Assembly (NCBI GenBank): GCA_023614405.1
Contig: CM042694.1
Span: forward strand, 482,519,392 to 482,583,391
DNA from: Avena insularis
Lineage: Eukaryota; Streptophyta; Magnoliopsida; Poales; Poaceae
Reading direction: 5' to 3'
Length of the DNA: 64,000 nt
Shown: positions 25,535 through 37,800 of the stretch, in pieces
Numbering within the stretch: position 1 is the first letter of the stretch
Layout of the letters: each line of letters opens with the position of its first letter
Made by a program: the position numbers and the translations under genes
The notes under the pieces: generated by a model
Seen by the model: only the letters and a program-made list of their open reading frames with translations
Databases searched by the model: none
Told to the model about the DNA's origin: nothing

Positions 25535-25786
25535 TTTAATCTGCCGCGTTGTGATATTTTCAGCGGGCCTTCTCTAGGAAGGCCAAGCATCGAGGTGAGG
25601 AAATTGGAAAAGCTCGTCAATGTCGGTGAGGTAGAATCCTGCATTGAGCAGGATAAAGGGTGCGCACTAGGATATAGTATATATAATTCATAGATGACAT
25701 ATGGATTTCATTGCCTGTGGATAATTAGACTGCGGGGTGTGTCTTTTGTGTACCTATTGCTATATTCTTTCTTCTTCTGTAGAAGG

Positions 25787-25792
25787 AATAAA
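25787..25792 (+). terminator. polyadenylation signal AATAAA of the protease gene
   Basis: The hexamer AATAAA lies 253 bases after the stop codon, in an AT-rich untranslated region. The position is reasonable for a plant 3' end; use of this site is inferred. Confidence 0.5.
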
Positions 25793-26961
25793 CCCTTGGT
25801 GTCGTAGCTATCATCTCACAATTTTTCTGCAAAGCGCACTGTTTGCAGTTTGGGTATGATGCAACAGATATTAGAGTCATGCAATTTGTGGACCAATGTA
25901 GGTAGCATGATCTAATTGTTTTGCACTGGTTATATAGTTGCATGAGTATATTGTTTGCAACACAGCATTATTTGCTTTGTCTGGCAAGTAATGTGTTTTA
26001 TGTATGGATTCCAGCTTCATGGCTACATGCACCCAGCATAAAATTTCTCATGTTTTTATTTGGTTGCTTAAATTGGCAAACATTGTTAGACACTTGTGTT
26101 CTTTGTAGATGGTTGCATTGTCATGTATTAGACATATCACGTACCTATATGAATGAGCATGTGCGCTTAATTAATTGAGTATTCATGCTATAAAGGTAGC
26201 ACCTCGTCTACTCTACATGGTAAGATAAAAACTGATTTAGCACATATCCGACAGCACAATGGTCTTTTTTAGTATACCATACGTGTGTATTGCTTTGAGT
26301 TTTCAAGTTTGGGTCAGATGGATAGAGCTGCCCTCCTAATTTGATTCCTCAAATCCAAGAGCATGCCCAAAGCCGGTCTCTGCCTAAACTGGGGCAAGTC
26401 AGCACGTAAAACAGAAGCGTGCTGGCGCAGTATATGTCAGATGCAAACCTCACCTCGGCCCTTTGAAGCAACGTGTGACAAATGTTACACATGCATGCGC
26501 CTTTAGCTAATCCAAAGTCAGACGTTCTACTAAGTTCGTCATCTCTGGAACGCATGTATTGGTAGGGGGAATATATTCCGCCACCACTGAGCCCGCTCGC
26601 TCGATGATCGGTGGTCTAACAATATATCCGCGAAAACGAGGGCCGCCCCTTTCTATGCGTTTTGTTCTGATGCCTTCCCCACAGAGAGAAAGAACCAACC
26701 GTATAGGTAGGCGCTCGTTGTAGTTGGATTCCTCCTTCCTAGCACCTTTTTATGTCGACGATATCTAACAATCCGTAGCAGCACCAACCGGTTAAACGAG
26801 CTTGGCTTCTCTTCTTTAAATGGTCCGCCGGTTTCATTTCGTCGCCGCGAACTGAACGAGAGCTAGCTCTACTGCTCTAGCATGTATCCCGCGCACACAC
26901 CCGCACGACGGCCACACACGCGCCAGCACCAAAACCAGAGGAGCGCGAGATAGGGAGGGAG
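25793..26961. other. intergenic region between the two host genes
   Basis: No ORF of note was found. The part from about 26.55 to 26.96 kb probably contains the promoter and 5' untranslated region of the next gene. A TATA-like TTTAAATGG occurs at 26815-26823, about 140 bases upstream of the start codon. I see no transposon termini here. Confidence 0.35.
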
Positions 26962-28259
26962 ATGGGCTGCTGGTATCCCCTGCGCGAGATCGTGTCGAAA
27001 GCGCTCGGAAAATGCAACGGTATGTATCAAACGAACAAAATAGCGGGCTCTCTCTCTCTCTCTGTGTCGCGCCCTTTGTTATTTTTTCCCTTCTCCTTCT
27101 ACTGAGTAATGCTACATCTACGGGCACTTCTTACGGAAAATTCTTACGGATTGCGGGAGGCTGCAGCATAGATCGGAACGTGGCCCGGTTTTTCAGGAAG
27201 AATCAAAATTCAACCAACGCACGTACACCACGTGAGTCCGTAGGGCGTCCGTAGACTGCACAGTCCGTACGTCCAGGATTACCCTTAACTGCTCTACTGA
27301 TGATTCACAATTATGCACGCGTGCTACAAACCGCTGTAATTCTCGTTTAAAAGAATTAAACATCTCTAGTTGGCAGGAGTAGGTTGCCAACTCACAGTTC
27401 AGTTCTGCTAGCTGTTCATTCTGTTCAACTGCTCTCACATGTGCATACATATAGTGTGCTAGTGTAATCTCATCTCGAGGCTTTGCTTTGGATTCCACGT
27501 TAATTAACTGATGTTTGTGAGCTCCGGCAACATATGTACGCAGGGCACGAGCGATGGAGGGAAGAAGATCAGAGGATGAACTACGCGATGGCGTACCCGC
27601 CCGGCCCGCCTACAGAGACACACTACGTGCGTCCCGGAGCGCGCACGGTCACCTTCAGCGGCGCCAACTCCGTGCAAATGATCCCACCCAACCCGCAAGG
27701 TCCGCAGCAGCAAGCCCCCGAGCCCCAGCACCAGGCACCACCACCGCAGCACCAGCCCGATCACCAACACCAGCCCGAGCCGCCGGCGCCGGAGCAAGGC
27801 GCTCCGCCGCAGGCCGAGCAGCCGAGGCAGCCGAAGCGAGGCAAGAAGAACCCGCCGCGCCGCGTCAGGTTCGGCCCCGACCAACAACCACCGCAGCAGC
27901 AACAACAGCAGCAGGATCAGCAACAGCAACAACACCCGGAGCACGCGCCAGGGCAGCAACAGCAACAACAACAGCAGCTGGAGCACGCTCCTCCTGGTCA
28001 TCAGGGTCACGGTCCTCACGGCCCGACGCCGGGTCCCCAGCATCAGGGTCCTCACGGCCCGCCTGGGTACTTCCGGTACACGCCGTCGCCGCTGCCGAGG
28101 TGGGAGGCCACGCCGCGGCGGCACGAGTACTTCTCCGGGGAGTACCGGTACAGCTACCCGACGCCCGTGCGGGAGGGCATCTACAGCATGGCCACCGACG
28201 CCAACAGGCTCACCACCATCTTCAGCGAGGAGAACCCAAACGCCTGCGTCATCGCCTGA
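26962..28259 (+). CDS. Pro/Gln-rich protein with HIPP-like CaaX tail (two exons)
   Basis: Exon 1 (26962-27019) encodes MGCWYPLREIVSKALGKCN and ends in phase 1 at a GTATGT donor. Exon 2 (27544-28259) follows a CGCAG acceptor and continues in frame to a TGA, giving 257 residues. There is a basic patch (QPKRGKKNPPRR, about 115-126), low-complexity Pro/Gln/His sequence (about 65-195) with Gln runs at 137-149 and 157-164, and a well-ordered C-terminal part (about 195-257). The last residues, FSEENPNACVIA, match the tail of heavy-metal-associated isoprenylated plant proteins, and CVIA is a farnesylation-type CaaX box (Cys254). No HMA fold or CxxC metal site is visible. Gly2-Cys3 might be acylated, but Pro6 makes myristoylation doubtful. 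The start was chosen because an in-frame ATG at 27534 would leave only MYA from what is clearly intron. Function is unknown; membrane association is inferred. Confidence 0.75.
27095..27295. repeat. possible small transposon remnant in the intron of the CaaX gene
   Basis: The intron carries a (TC)n run at about 27049-27064, then a segment with repeated TTCTTACGGA motifs and, further on, GTCCGTAGGGCGTCCGTAG and CAGTCCGTACGTCC. Such scattered direct and inverted short motifs are typical of MITE remnants. No clear ends were identified. Confidence 0.3.
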
Positions 28260-30133
28260 CTGGCTGACTGATCGGGTGCCCCGAGCGCGGTAGGCGGCGC
28301 GCGAGGACCGAATGGTGTTCCGGCGCCGTACTTCCGTTGCCTAGTTGCGCAGCGCGGGAGAGGAATCAGGTTCCGGTTCGTTCTGATAGGTGTTGTACAG
28401 AAGAAAAAGAAGCGGGAATATTTGGGTGCGCTGTGGGATGATGAGATGAGCATTCGCGTTATTGTTCGGGTTCGGCCCGTACCGTCTCTGATTTTTTTTT
28501 CCTCTTGCGTATTCTGTCGCAAAACTAGCCAAAGAAGATAACAGTTGGGCAGCGAAGGCACACGAAGCAGCATAACGTGTCTGGGAGGTGTTTGCCACGA
28601 GAACGCACTTTCTGCAATCGTCAAACGAGCACACCGTTTTCACTTCAGGGTATCTTTCGCTTGCTTTTTCCTGAGGGATTTCTTTTCCTTTTCTGATTCC
28701 AGTATATCACCAACAGCGGTACCAGTGATTCAGTGAAGGGTACGGATCGAAGCTGTATTTTTTTTTTGAATTTTTTTTTTTTGAACTTACGGATCGAAGC
28801 TGTATGCACAGCTCAGAGCACTCACTAGCCAAGTCGCCCCAGCCTGTTTGCGCAGTAGCACGACCCCCCGGTTTTGATTCAGCGGCCCACAGAAATGGTC
28901 CCGCTGCATACTCCCGCTTCAAGCCAAGACCAACAAACGATAGCGGCCCAACTTAAAGGTTGCAAACTTGCGAATCCCATATGGTATACCCTATGAAAAA
29001 AAACATAGTGGTCGGGAACTACTGATCAGTATTAGGGTGCAGTTTCAGTTTATACTCCAAATATTTATGTGTCCGGTGTGTCAATAACACAAAGGAAAAG
29101 GACCAAGTGCAATCGTGTTTGGCTTCAGCCCTCAAGTCGTCCTACCGAGGGCGACTCATGGCTGAATAGGGTTACCCCGTTGCCACTCCTCCTAGCCCTC
29201 CCCTCCCCTTGCTGCTGCCCGAGGTGACGGCCATGAATGGAGCAACAGAGTCAACAAGTGGCAGTTGACGTCCTCGGGTGCAGACCAGATATCTTGACTG
29301 CGTGGGCGGTGAGGCGACAACGAAAGCCACTCGTGGTGGGAGGGCGGTGTCAATGCCCCTCTTATGTAGAGTCCCCCATCTCTCTCCTCCCCACTAGATC
29401 TAGTAGCAGCTGGTGTCGCCGACTCTAGGGAAGGCTACGTGTTGGTGGTGTAGGCTTGGGACCGGGGGAAACAATTGATCGGCAGGTCCCACCACAACGA
29501 CGGTGAGACCCTTTGGATGACTCTCTCCTCCCTAGAGGCCCCCTCCTTTCACCCATGTTCTATGCTCCCAGGTGAAATCCCAAAATCCTTCGATTTGGCG
29601 GCGGTGACGCTGTCATTGTCGCTTCCCTCTTGGGGGAACCACTTGGGGACACTAGTTTTGCGAGTGAGTGAGCCACAAAGGGTAGGTGGCTATCAGAGAT
29701 GGCTCGTGAGGTGGTGGTGGTGCTTTTGGTCTGGCAAGCCTAAAGTTTATTTTATGGGATGCCCGTCATCGTCTTCGTGTTGTTGTTCTTTGACGGGTCG
29801 GTGCCCCTAGGCCTGGGCACAAGTGGAAGTGTTCCCCTACCCGGTGACATACGTATGGTGGCGACTATCATACTATTCTCCGCGGTGTCTGGTCTTGGTC
29901 CAGATGTTCTGCTACAAACTACCAATCTCTATGCATCTTCTTCATCAATGATTGGTCTTAAGCTTCAACTTTTCGCTCAGGTTTTCATGGGAAACAATAG
30001 TGTGGCAGGTGTCATCCGCTTCCCGCTCAAGATGACCAAACGTAATTTCTCCTCCTTGTTGGTATTGGGTGTAGTTCACACCCTATCTCTCGGGTGAACA
30101 ACTCTATTAGTTGAGGGTTCAACGTCCTTTGAC
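28260..30133. other. intergenic sequence, no gene recognised
   Basis: 28260-28740 is the likely 3' untranslated and downstream region of the CaaX gene, with no clean AATAAA. 28760-28790 holds a T-rich run. From 29.1 to 30.1 kb the sequence is GC-rich with short plus-strand ORFs (29475-29810, 29759-30097) that lack recognisable domains. It may be the leader or a fragment of a transposable element but I could not assign it. It should contain the pol region of the adjacent gypsy element if that were complete, and it does not. Confidence 0.3.
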
Positions 30134-31561
30134 CTAGGGCGAAAAGAGCGGCGTGCTCTCTTCGGCGTTAGACAAGGCTTGAGGTCTTTTATACTCCATC
30201 TCTAACTCGCGAACTTTATATGCTACTTGTTGTATAAATTGTTGGTACATAGCATCATTACCTTGTTCTATACCGGGGTTCGTCACGGTGATCATCTTTA
30301 GTAGATCTTTCACGGTATATTCTGGTGTCAGCGTGTTGCTATAATCTAGCTCTTCAGGGTTCTCTTCATTGGTTACTACCCTCATCATCTTGAGGTCTTC
30401 TACCAGATTTGTCTCGGGTTTTCCAGCAAACTTTGCTAGTATGAGAGCTTGGCTCTCAGCTACTTTACCCAGCTGAGCCTCCACGGTCTTTGTCCTTTCC
30501 TGTAGAGCCTGCACATCATTTCTAATTGCAATGACCTGGTTAGATAATTTTTTTATTCTACTTTCATGGTTCTCTGTGATTTTAATAAGCATGTTATTTT
30601 GCTCGGTTTGAGCTTGTGTAAAGGTTCTAACAGGTTGGTCAAACGAGAGATTGCCATGATTTGCTCTATTAGTATTATCATAATTGTTGTAAGGAGCTCC
30701 TGCAGGATTAGGATAATGTTTTTGAACATTAGAAGCATAATGATTTTTCCATGCAGGATTAAAAGGAGTGCGAGCTGTAAAATTGACATCTTTAATATCG
30801 GTAGCGAAAGCATTAACTTGGGTATCTTCTTTACCTTTTACTATGCTAAGCAGCTCGTCTACCTTAGATGTAAGCTCTTCATTATTTACCTCGGTAATTG
30901 AACTTACTCTCTTCGAGGTTCTTTCCACATGCCATTGGGCATGATTATTTTGTATATCATCAAGTAATTTCTTTGCAATACTCACTTGCTTTCCCATGAT
31001 TGTTCCTCCTCCTACAGTATCTAGCATAGACTTAGACATTGGGTTAAGACCATTATAAAACAAATGTAATATAAGCCATTCTTTCATCCTATGACTAGGG
31101 CAGTTCATTACGGCTTCTTTCATCCTTTCCCACGCAAGCGCTAGTGGCTCATGGTCTTGTTGTCTAAAAATTGTAATGTTGGATCTTAGCTGCATAGTTT
31201 TAGCTGGGGAAAAATTAGTCATAAACAAATTAGTACATTCCTCCCAAGATTTAATAGTGCCCTTTGGTAGAGCTAGCAACCAATCCTTAGCCTTTCCTCT
31301 AAGAGAGAAAGGAAACAATCTTAATTTAACAGCATTTGGATCTACATCCTTAATACGCATCATGTCGCAAATTTCAGTGAAAGTGTTTAAGTGCAAACCC
31401 GAATCTTTAGCCGATGAGCTCCCAAATTGGTTTTGTTGAACCAAATTTAAAAGGTTAGGCTTTATTTCATATGTTTCTGCATCAACAGCAGGGTGAGTGA
31501 TAGGTGCACGGATAAAATCATCAGTGCGAGTAGCATACTCTCTTAATCTCTCTTGAGCCAT
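30134..31561 (-). CDS. Ty3-gypsy gag polyprotein of element A2
   Basis: This is a 475-residue open frame on the minus strand. It contains the retrotransposon gag core (about residues 75-170) with the conserved run LRGKAKDWLLALP and the motif WEECTNLFMTNF. A coiled-coil-like segment follows (about 320-375). No CCHC zinc knuckle is visible. The gag protein would form the virus-like particle of the retrotransposon. The frame is intact, but no protease, reverse transcriptase, RNase H or integrase is found beyond its stop, so the element cannot be autonomous as it stands. Confidence 0.9.
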   Translation of the reverse strand: MAQERLREYATRTDDFIRAPITHPAVDAETYEIKPNLLNLVQQNQFGSSSAKDSGLHLNTFTEICDMMRIKDVDPNAVKLRLFPFSLRGKAKDWLLALPKGTIKSWEECTNLFMTNFSPAKTMQLRSNITIFRQQDHEPLALAWERMKEAVMNCPSHRMKEWLILHLFYNGLNPMSKSMLDTVGGGTIMGKQVSIAKKLLDDIQNNHAQWHVERTSKRVSSITEVNNEELTSKVDELLSIVKGKEDTQVNAFATDIKDVNFTARTPFNPAWKNHYASNVQKHYPNPAGAPYNNYDNTNRANHGNLSFDQPVRTFTQAQTEQNNMLIKITENHESRIKKLSNQVIAIRNDVQALQERTKTVEAQLGKVAESQALILAKFAGKPETNLVEDLKMMRVVTNEENPEELDYSNTLTPEYTVKDLLKMITVTNPGIEQGNDAMYQQFIQQVAYKVRELEMEYKRPQALSNAEESTPLFSP

Positions 31562-31760
31562 GGCTCTTATATTTTTGGTGATTTTTAAGTAATGAAAACA
31601 AATAACAAGTAACTATTTTTTTGGGGTTTTCAAATAGATAACAAGAAAGTAAACTAATAACAAGAAATAAACTACAAACTAATAATAAAACTAAAAACAA
31701 GGTCTCTAGTGACCACACGAGGATAGCAAAATTGCTCCCCCGTCAACTGCGCCAAAAAAG
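31562..31760 (-). promoter_or_regulatory. leader and primer-binding region of gypsy element A2
   Basis: Read on the minus strand, immediately after the LTR end (GGTATCAACA) comes CTTTTTTGGCGCAGTTGACG. This closely resembles the TTTTTGGCGCCGTTGCC run found directly after the 5' LTR of many grass gypsy elements, where the minus-strand primer tRNA binds. The remaining leader up to the gag start is AT-rich. Confidence 0.65.
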
Positions 31761-33072
31761 TGTTGATACCTTCGATCCGGATTCACGGATGTAGTATAAT
31801 AGCTTTTTCCCTAGAAGACCTAGGTTTAATCGAACCTTGGAAAGAAATGCTGAAAGGAAATAAAAAGGACACGTCAACAAGACTTTGTTTGTTCGTTTCA
31901 CCTTAGTTTACCGGACCAATCTAGTTTACTTTTATAATGGGTTGAATCAATGGATGGAGATAGGCTAGGGTTGAAGATCCACCTGCAGTTGCACATCATA
32001 TGGGATAAAAGATAATAATAAGCATAGTCATGTGTAATGTTTGAACGGAGATAATCTCTTGTGGGCAACACATCCTAATATACTAGAGCCCCCGTGATGC
32101 AGCGAGCATAGCAATAGTCTTTTAATCCAATCGAGTGCACACCGAAGCAATGGGCTACATACGATTATTAAGTGTAAAACACAGATCAAAGCTTTAAGTG
32201 GTGATGTTGTTGTGATCCCGAATGGGTCGCTAAGTGAAGACCGTACTACCCTTTCTGTCACTAGGTTCCTATGAGATCGCCGCTAGCCAAGTATCTCACC
32301 TCAAGCCTTTATCAATCTTTGGGATCTTGGGTACCTACAAGTCAACAGATCGAGACAAGAGACAAAGAAACAAAAGATACAAATCTCAATTGCAAACAAA
32401 ATACAATACTCCCATGAATTAGATGCACATAATCGTTGCGAGGTTACTCCCCAACCCACAACCCGTGAGGACTACTCACTCATAACAAATAGACCAGAGG
32501 TAGAAAACATCGCACAAATACTTAGGTTGAAATCAAATATTCTTACAATGGTCGCAAAATCATAAGGAGATCTAAAGTACAAAGAAATGACTATGGCTAG
32601 TGGAGGGGATGGATGATAGAAGTGATGAACAATGGATGAACAATGGTGTGGATCTCCTTTGGTGGTGTTGTGATGTAATCTGAGAATGGCGGCTCTCTGG
32701 CTTGTAGATGGAGCCTCAAAGTATATAGGGGTCTTCACGAAAGTCGTAGGATTTGATGAGACGAGGCCAACGCCACCTGGTACGGGTGGACGGTACAGGC
32801 ATGCTCTGCCCATACCGGTGGTTGGTAAGCGTGCTGATGCCTGGGAATGGCTTCCCAATTACTTGGCCATGTAGAATTCCTCAAAAACCTTCATTATGAC
32901 TCCTGATTTCGCATTAAAAACCATAATTTCCTGCACAACACAATTCAAAGAATGGTTTGCATATCTTTGCAATTATTAGTCATTAGTGGCAAGGATTGAG
33001 AGTTTCTTGTCAATTGCTTGACCAAAAACAATGTTTAAACGCGGTTGAAGATGGCTAATTTTGGAGCCATCA
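31761..33072 (-). mobile_element. gypsy-type LTR A2, 5' LTR on the minus strand
   Basis: On the minus strand this 1312-bp unit starts TGATGGCTCC and ends GGTATCAACA. It is followed by a primer-binding-like sequence and gag, so it is the 5' LTR. It is similar over its full length to 1209-2456, with many substitutions and small indels, so the family has more than one old copy here. The other LTR of this element was not found next to gag. Confidence 0.85.
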
Positions 33073-33640
33073 GAGCCCATAATGTCCCTATCCTGTGCTG
33101 CAAGATAACGACTTAGAATATTAGAAGAGATGCAAACTGTGTGTAGGTCTTGAACCGAAGCTCATTGCAATGGGTAGTCAGCAGGGTCATGGAGAGGCTA
33201 CTGATTGGCTAGTCTTTAGACTAGACCTCATACCAATCACTAGTAGGAAAAGGCTTATAGATGTCATTTTTCTAGTGGCGTCTAAAATAAAATGGGCACC
33301 ACCACTTCAAGGCAAAATAGTCATGGCATTCGGGAAAGGCAAACGCCGCCACTACAACTTAGTACCAGCGTTCGAGAAATTGGGAATGTCGGCACTAAGT
33401 GGGGACCATGAGGCGAGCCAAGACCTATATATCCCAGGCATTCGACACTTTCGAATGACGCAACTACGATGTAGTAGTAGCGTCCCATAAATTTAAGACG
33501 TCACCACTGTGCCGTCCAAAATTTTGCTGAAGGCATCGCCCACTTCGGGCTATCGTTACCCTCTTTTCATTCCACACCAAACACTTTCCCGCTCGTTGCC
33601 CTTGAAATCGCCGTTGCCTGCCTGCGGGACCCAACATACC
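33073..33640. mobile_element. flank containing a CACTA-type terminus
   Basis: At 33238 the sequence reads CACTAGTAGGAAAAGGCTTA, a typical end of grass CACTA elements. It is followed by short direct and inverted GTGGCG/CGCCAC motifs resembling a subterminal region. No matching opposite end was found, so this is a fragment, probably cut by the neighbouring E repeat. No coding sequence is supported. Confidence 0.5.
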
Positions 33641-34828
33641 ACTGCATGATGTAGTACACTATAGTCGTTGGCATAATACCAATGAAACACCGTTCCACCA
33701 GTATTACATCCCTTAGAGTGGTACAATAGAAACATAGCAGGTCCAAGACATGACTACAAATTACAACTCGACTCTTTACAAAAGATCTAGAGAACACTCT
33801 AGGTTATAGAGGAAGAAAGAAATTTCTTACAAAGAAGAACTAGAAATAACAACTCAAAACCATCATACTAAAGACACTAGTATATTACTATCTGGCTTGC
33901 AAATGCTGCTATTGCATTACTCTACAGAAGTAGGTTCTATGGCTAGATATTATACTCCTATCTAATCAACAACTTTGATTTCACTTTAGTTGATGTATGT
34001 GCTGTCGCCATTTACTTCATTGAAGATCTTGAGCCTTTGATGATGATTCCTTTGAGCATCAGTTGGTGTTAACGTCGTCTTCATCGGCTTTAGAATCTAT
34101 CAAGGGTTAATAAGGTACGGTTGAGTATGAGCATACTCAGCAAGTTCACTAAAAAGGAGTGTTTGATGCACTATTTATAACCACAGACCATAGGTCATAG
34201 GCTATGCAGGTTTTCATAAACATTTCTTCCAAAGGTTGCAATTTATTATGAAAAGATATGTCCATCAGCCTTCACAGGTTTACTAGAACTTCATGGAGTT
34301 CCTTTCCTGCCATGTTCATAGCTCCTTCCCAGAACAGGGAGTAACATGTCACAATTTTATACACTCTACAGAGGTACGTTACTTTACCCATAAGAGATCC
34401 TTAACCATGTTGCACATCCGAGCGTCCAAACCGTTCATACTTCCTTGGTATGAGGCCTGATATAAGGATCCAAGCCAATCAGTACCCTTATCCACGACCC
34501 CACATTCCCCCTTAGTGTACGCCATGCTCACATATTGAATTACGATAATGGGAAGTACAAACCATTATAGATGCCAGATCTACCATGGGACGTTGAGGGA
34601 TCCCACCCATATGATGCATATACTCTACGAATTACACTCACACTACAAGGATAAGAGCCACGGTCTACGCATACATGGACATGCGAAAGGAAGAATATCC
34701 AGCTGACTTCTCCGTCCCATTCCAAATCTCATGATTAACACGTATTTTATGGCACAAGAATCGCTGGTGACAATGGTTATTTAAGTCCTATATAATATGC
34801 TCCTTTACCACCAGAACTGTAATAGTAG

Positions 34829-37800
34829 TGTCAACAACCGGATTTTTAATCCCAGATGCCTGTTATGTCATTCATCGCAATCCCAGGATTACCATTTTTG
34901 CGAGACATAACAGATTGGATATCACAGTACATCATCCATTACAAACCGTACATAAGGTATTACACAAATAAGGATCTCATGATCCAGTCTTAATACAACA
35001 AGCAGCGGAAATAAAAGATAAGCGTAGCAGTGGGATCCATCTTCAGGGGCACAGGCAATGCTGATGAAGGCAGATAGTCCTACTTATCATAGCCGTCCTG
35101 ATGGCCATCATCTTGTTAACCTCCTTCATAGTCTGGCCATGAGAATAGCCAGGTACAAAAGCCATGAGTACTCTTTAAGTACTCGCAAACTACCACTAAA
35201 AATTAGTATAGTTCTAAAGTAAAGTGCTATCTCTAGGTTTAACTATAAAGTTAAGTTTGAAACCTAAGCTGAGTTCAGAAGCAAAGAAAGATAAAATAAA
35301 GTTCTAGAATCACTTAAGTTGGGAAGCTAGTGTCATAAACACAACCCTGTTGTGGTCAAGTCAAGATTCATCATTCATTTTATAAGTTATTTTGAAAGAA
35401 ACAATATGGCCATTCCAACTGTCCATAACCGCGGACGCAGCTATTCGAATAGTTTGACACTCTGCAGAGGTGGTACACTTTCACCACAAGATTCGATACA
35501 TCTGTCAGGGATAACCCTGAATCATCATACTTAGTATGCAGATAATCAAACATAACCTTTCCTTTACACACCCTAGTATAAGCACCTCTCCTATGAGCAT
35601 GGCGTCCCAACCATGACCATCAGTCATCTTGGGCACTGCATAGGTGGACAACATTGAGAGGTAGCCTCAGCTTAAACCTCTCCCGTGAGGGAACTAATAC
35701 TAATGCATATAAACTTCTGGCTAAGCCTTACCCAATTCAGGTATTGTGGTTGTACAGTAAATTTGGAATGGTATCGCATCCGAATCCAACCATCAGTTTT
35801 GTAAAAGGGTCAAGGCTCATGCCTCAACATTTTCATCATCATAAACCATTTGTGTTTCTCAACACATGTCAAAACATCTCAATAGAATGACTCATCATTC
35901 CAAGGTTTTCTCAATTCATTTTCACCAAGTGTTCCCATCTAAAGTGACTCAAGTTTTTATTTAACTCTAAACTACTAGGTTAAGAGTGTTCACTAAGGTG
36001 GAAAGATGGGATCAATCTCATGCCATAAAATGACATCTAAAGTTATCTAGAATAGGTCAAGTTTTATACTCTTTATGCTACCTTCAAAAACAAGTAAAGA
36101 ACTTTGGGTAAAGTAAAGGAAGTAAAGCTTGGAAATAATACTTGGGGTAAATAATAGTCAAAGTGGTATATCCAAAGCATGCCTAAAGCATCTCTGCTCA
36201 AGTCATCTAGATTAATTCTAGCTTGCTAACAATAGCTTGCCTTGGTTGGTGCAGTGGTTGAAGTTTTTTTCCTCCTCTTGATAGAACTCCTCCTCCTCGA
36301 AAGCTTGGTCGGTACTATCGTCTATGAATACATATGGAGTACACAATCACCAAACAATACTTAACTAGTCTAATTAGCACTCTAAGGCACACATTTGATG
36401 ATCTATTACATCACAAGTCATCGCAAGTTTTATTAATAGCTTCATTCTTTTTATTTAAGAAAAGTAATTTCTACTCATTGAAAATAACTAAGATTTAATA
36501 TTCACCACTTAAAATATGGGATCATGTGGACACATGTCCTCACCACATATCCTAACATGTGGGAATGTGATTTAAGGGTTGGTTCATAATTACTTTGGTT
36601 TAAGTTCATTATTTAATGATTTAAAGTGACTAGAAATGCCTATATAGCATTATTTTGGTACTAGTCCAAAGTCACTGCATGTAAACCTTAATATTATTAC
36701 ATATTCAGATAGGTATGGTTAAATGTTATTTTTGAGAGTTGGAATCAACTCAAAAGCTAACATGGTTGATTTTATAAAAATGTTTGAATGTGCCAAAGCT
36801 TCTGTCTTGTTATTTTTACTAGGAGAGATCTCTAACTCTAATTGAATTAAATCCAACGGTCCTGGATAGATCTTTTCAGTAGCTTTCTAACAAAATTGGA
36901 ATCACTCCATTTGGATTTGTAGATCTATGAATTGATTTTCAAACTAGGGGACATAACTAAGTTCAAACTAAAAAGAAAAATCTAGATTTGAGTTAAATGG
37001 GTCGTGCGGGAAAGCTAACGGGCCGGCCCAGTAACACTACGCAGCACGAGGCTCAGATGACAGGGGGTCCACCGATCAGCGGCTCATAACACGCGAAGCG
37101 GTACGAGGTGATGTGGGCCATTAGATTAGAACTAGGATCGATGACTGGGGCTCGTCATCGACGACGGACAGGTCGTCGGCAAGGACAAACCCTAGCGACT
37201 CGGTGGGGGTGCTCAGGGGGTGTACCAGGGCTCTAGCGACGATGACGATGGGGGCAAATGAACTGGTGGACGACGGCGAGCTCAGGGGTGGTCGAGGCAG
37301 CTCCGGGGGTGGACGAAATCAACGTCGTCTTCTCCCCCTCTACTGCGGGCTCCTTGGCCAAATTCCGGCGAGCAAGTGCTCGCGCTGCTCCGGCTAGAGG
37401 TGGGGAAGGACCAGTGAGGTGAGGGGAGTGGAATGGTGTGAGTGGTTTGTGCTGGGGTGGCCTCTATTTATAGCTCGACGAGGTGACCGAGAGGGATGGG
37501 CGGGCGACTCCGGCGAGGGCTGCACAGCGTGCTAGCAGCGTGGCTCGAGGTAGGGGACGATGGCTGGTCTCCTGGCGGTGCGCTACGGCTTAAATGCGGG
37601 CTTAGGGGCGGTGGCAAATGGTCGGGCGGTGCTCACGCTCTGAGCGGCAGAGGCGGCGGTCTTCACGGCGAGCGGTGGCTGTGGTGCATTTGACGGCGAA
37701 CGGGCATGTCTGGGGTGTTCTTGGGGTCATGGTGACGTGGTGGACGCGGGCTACGGTCGAGGGGCGGCATGTGCACGCGTGTCGGGCGCGGCGCAGCGCG

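Noticed and set aside
27504..28124. 206-codon Leu/Arg-rich minus-strand ORF
   Set aside because: It is the antisense shadow of the CAG/CCG-rich exon 2 of the CaaX gene; low complexity explains its length.
27554..28267. 237-codon Ala/Arg-rich plus-strand ORF overlapping the CaaX gene
   Set aside because: Alternative frame of the same GC-rich exon; only the other frame gives a splice-compatible start and the conserved tail.
33238..33640. A complete small CACTA element
   Set aside because: Only one terminus (CACTAGTAGGAAAAGG) was found; no matching opposite end.
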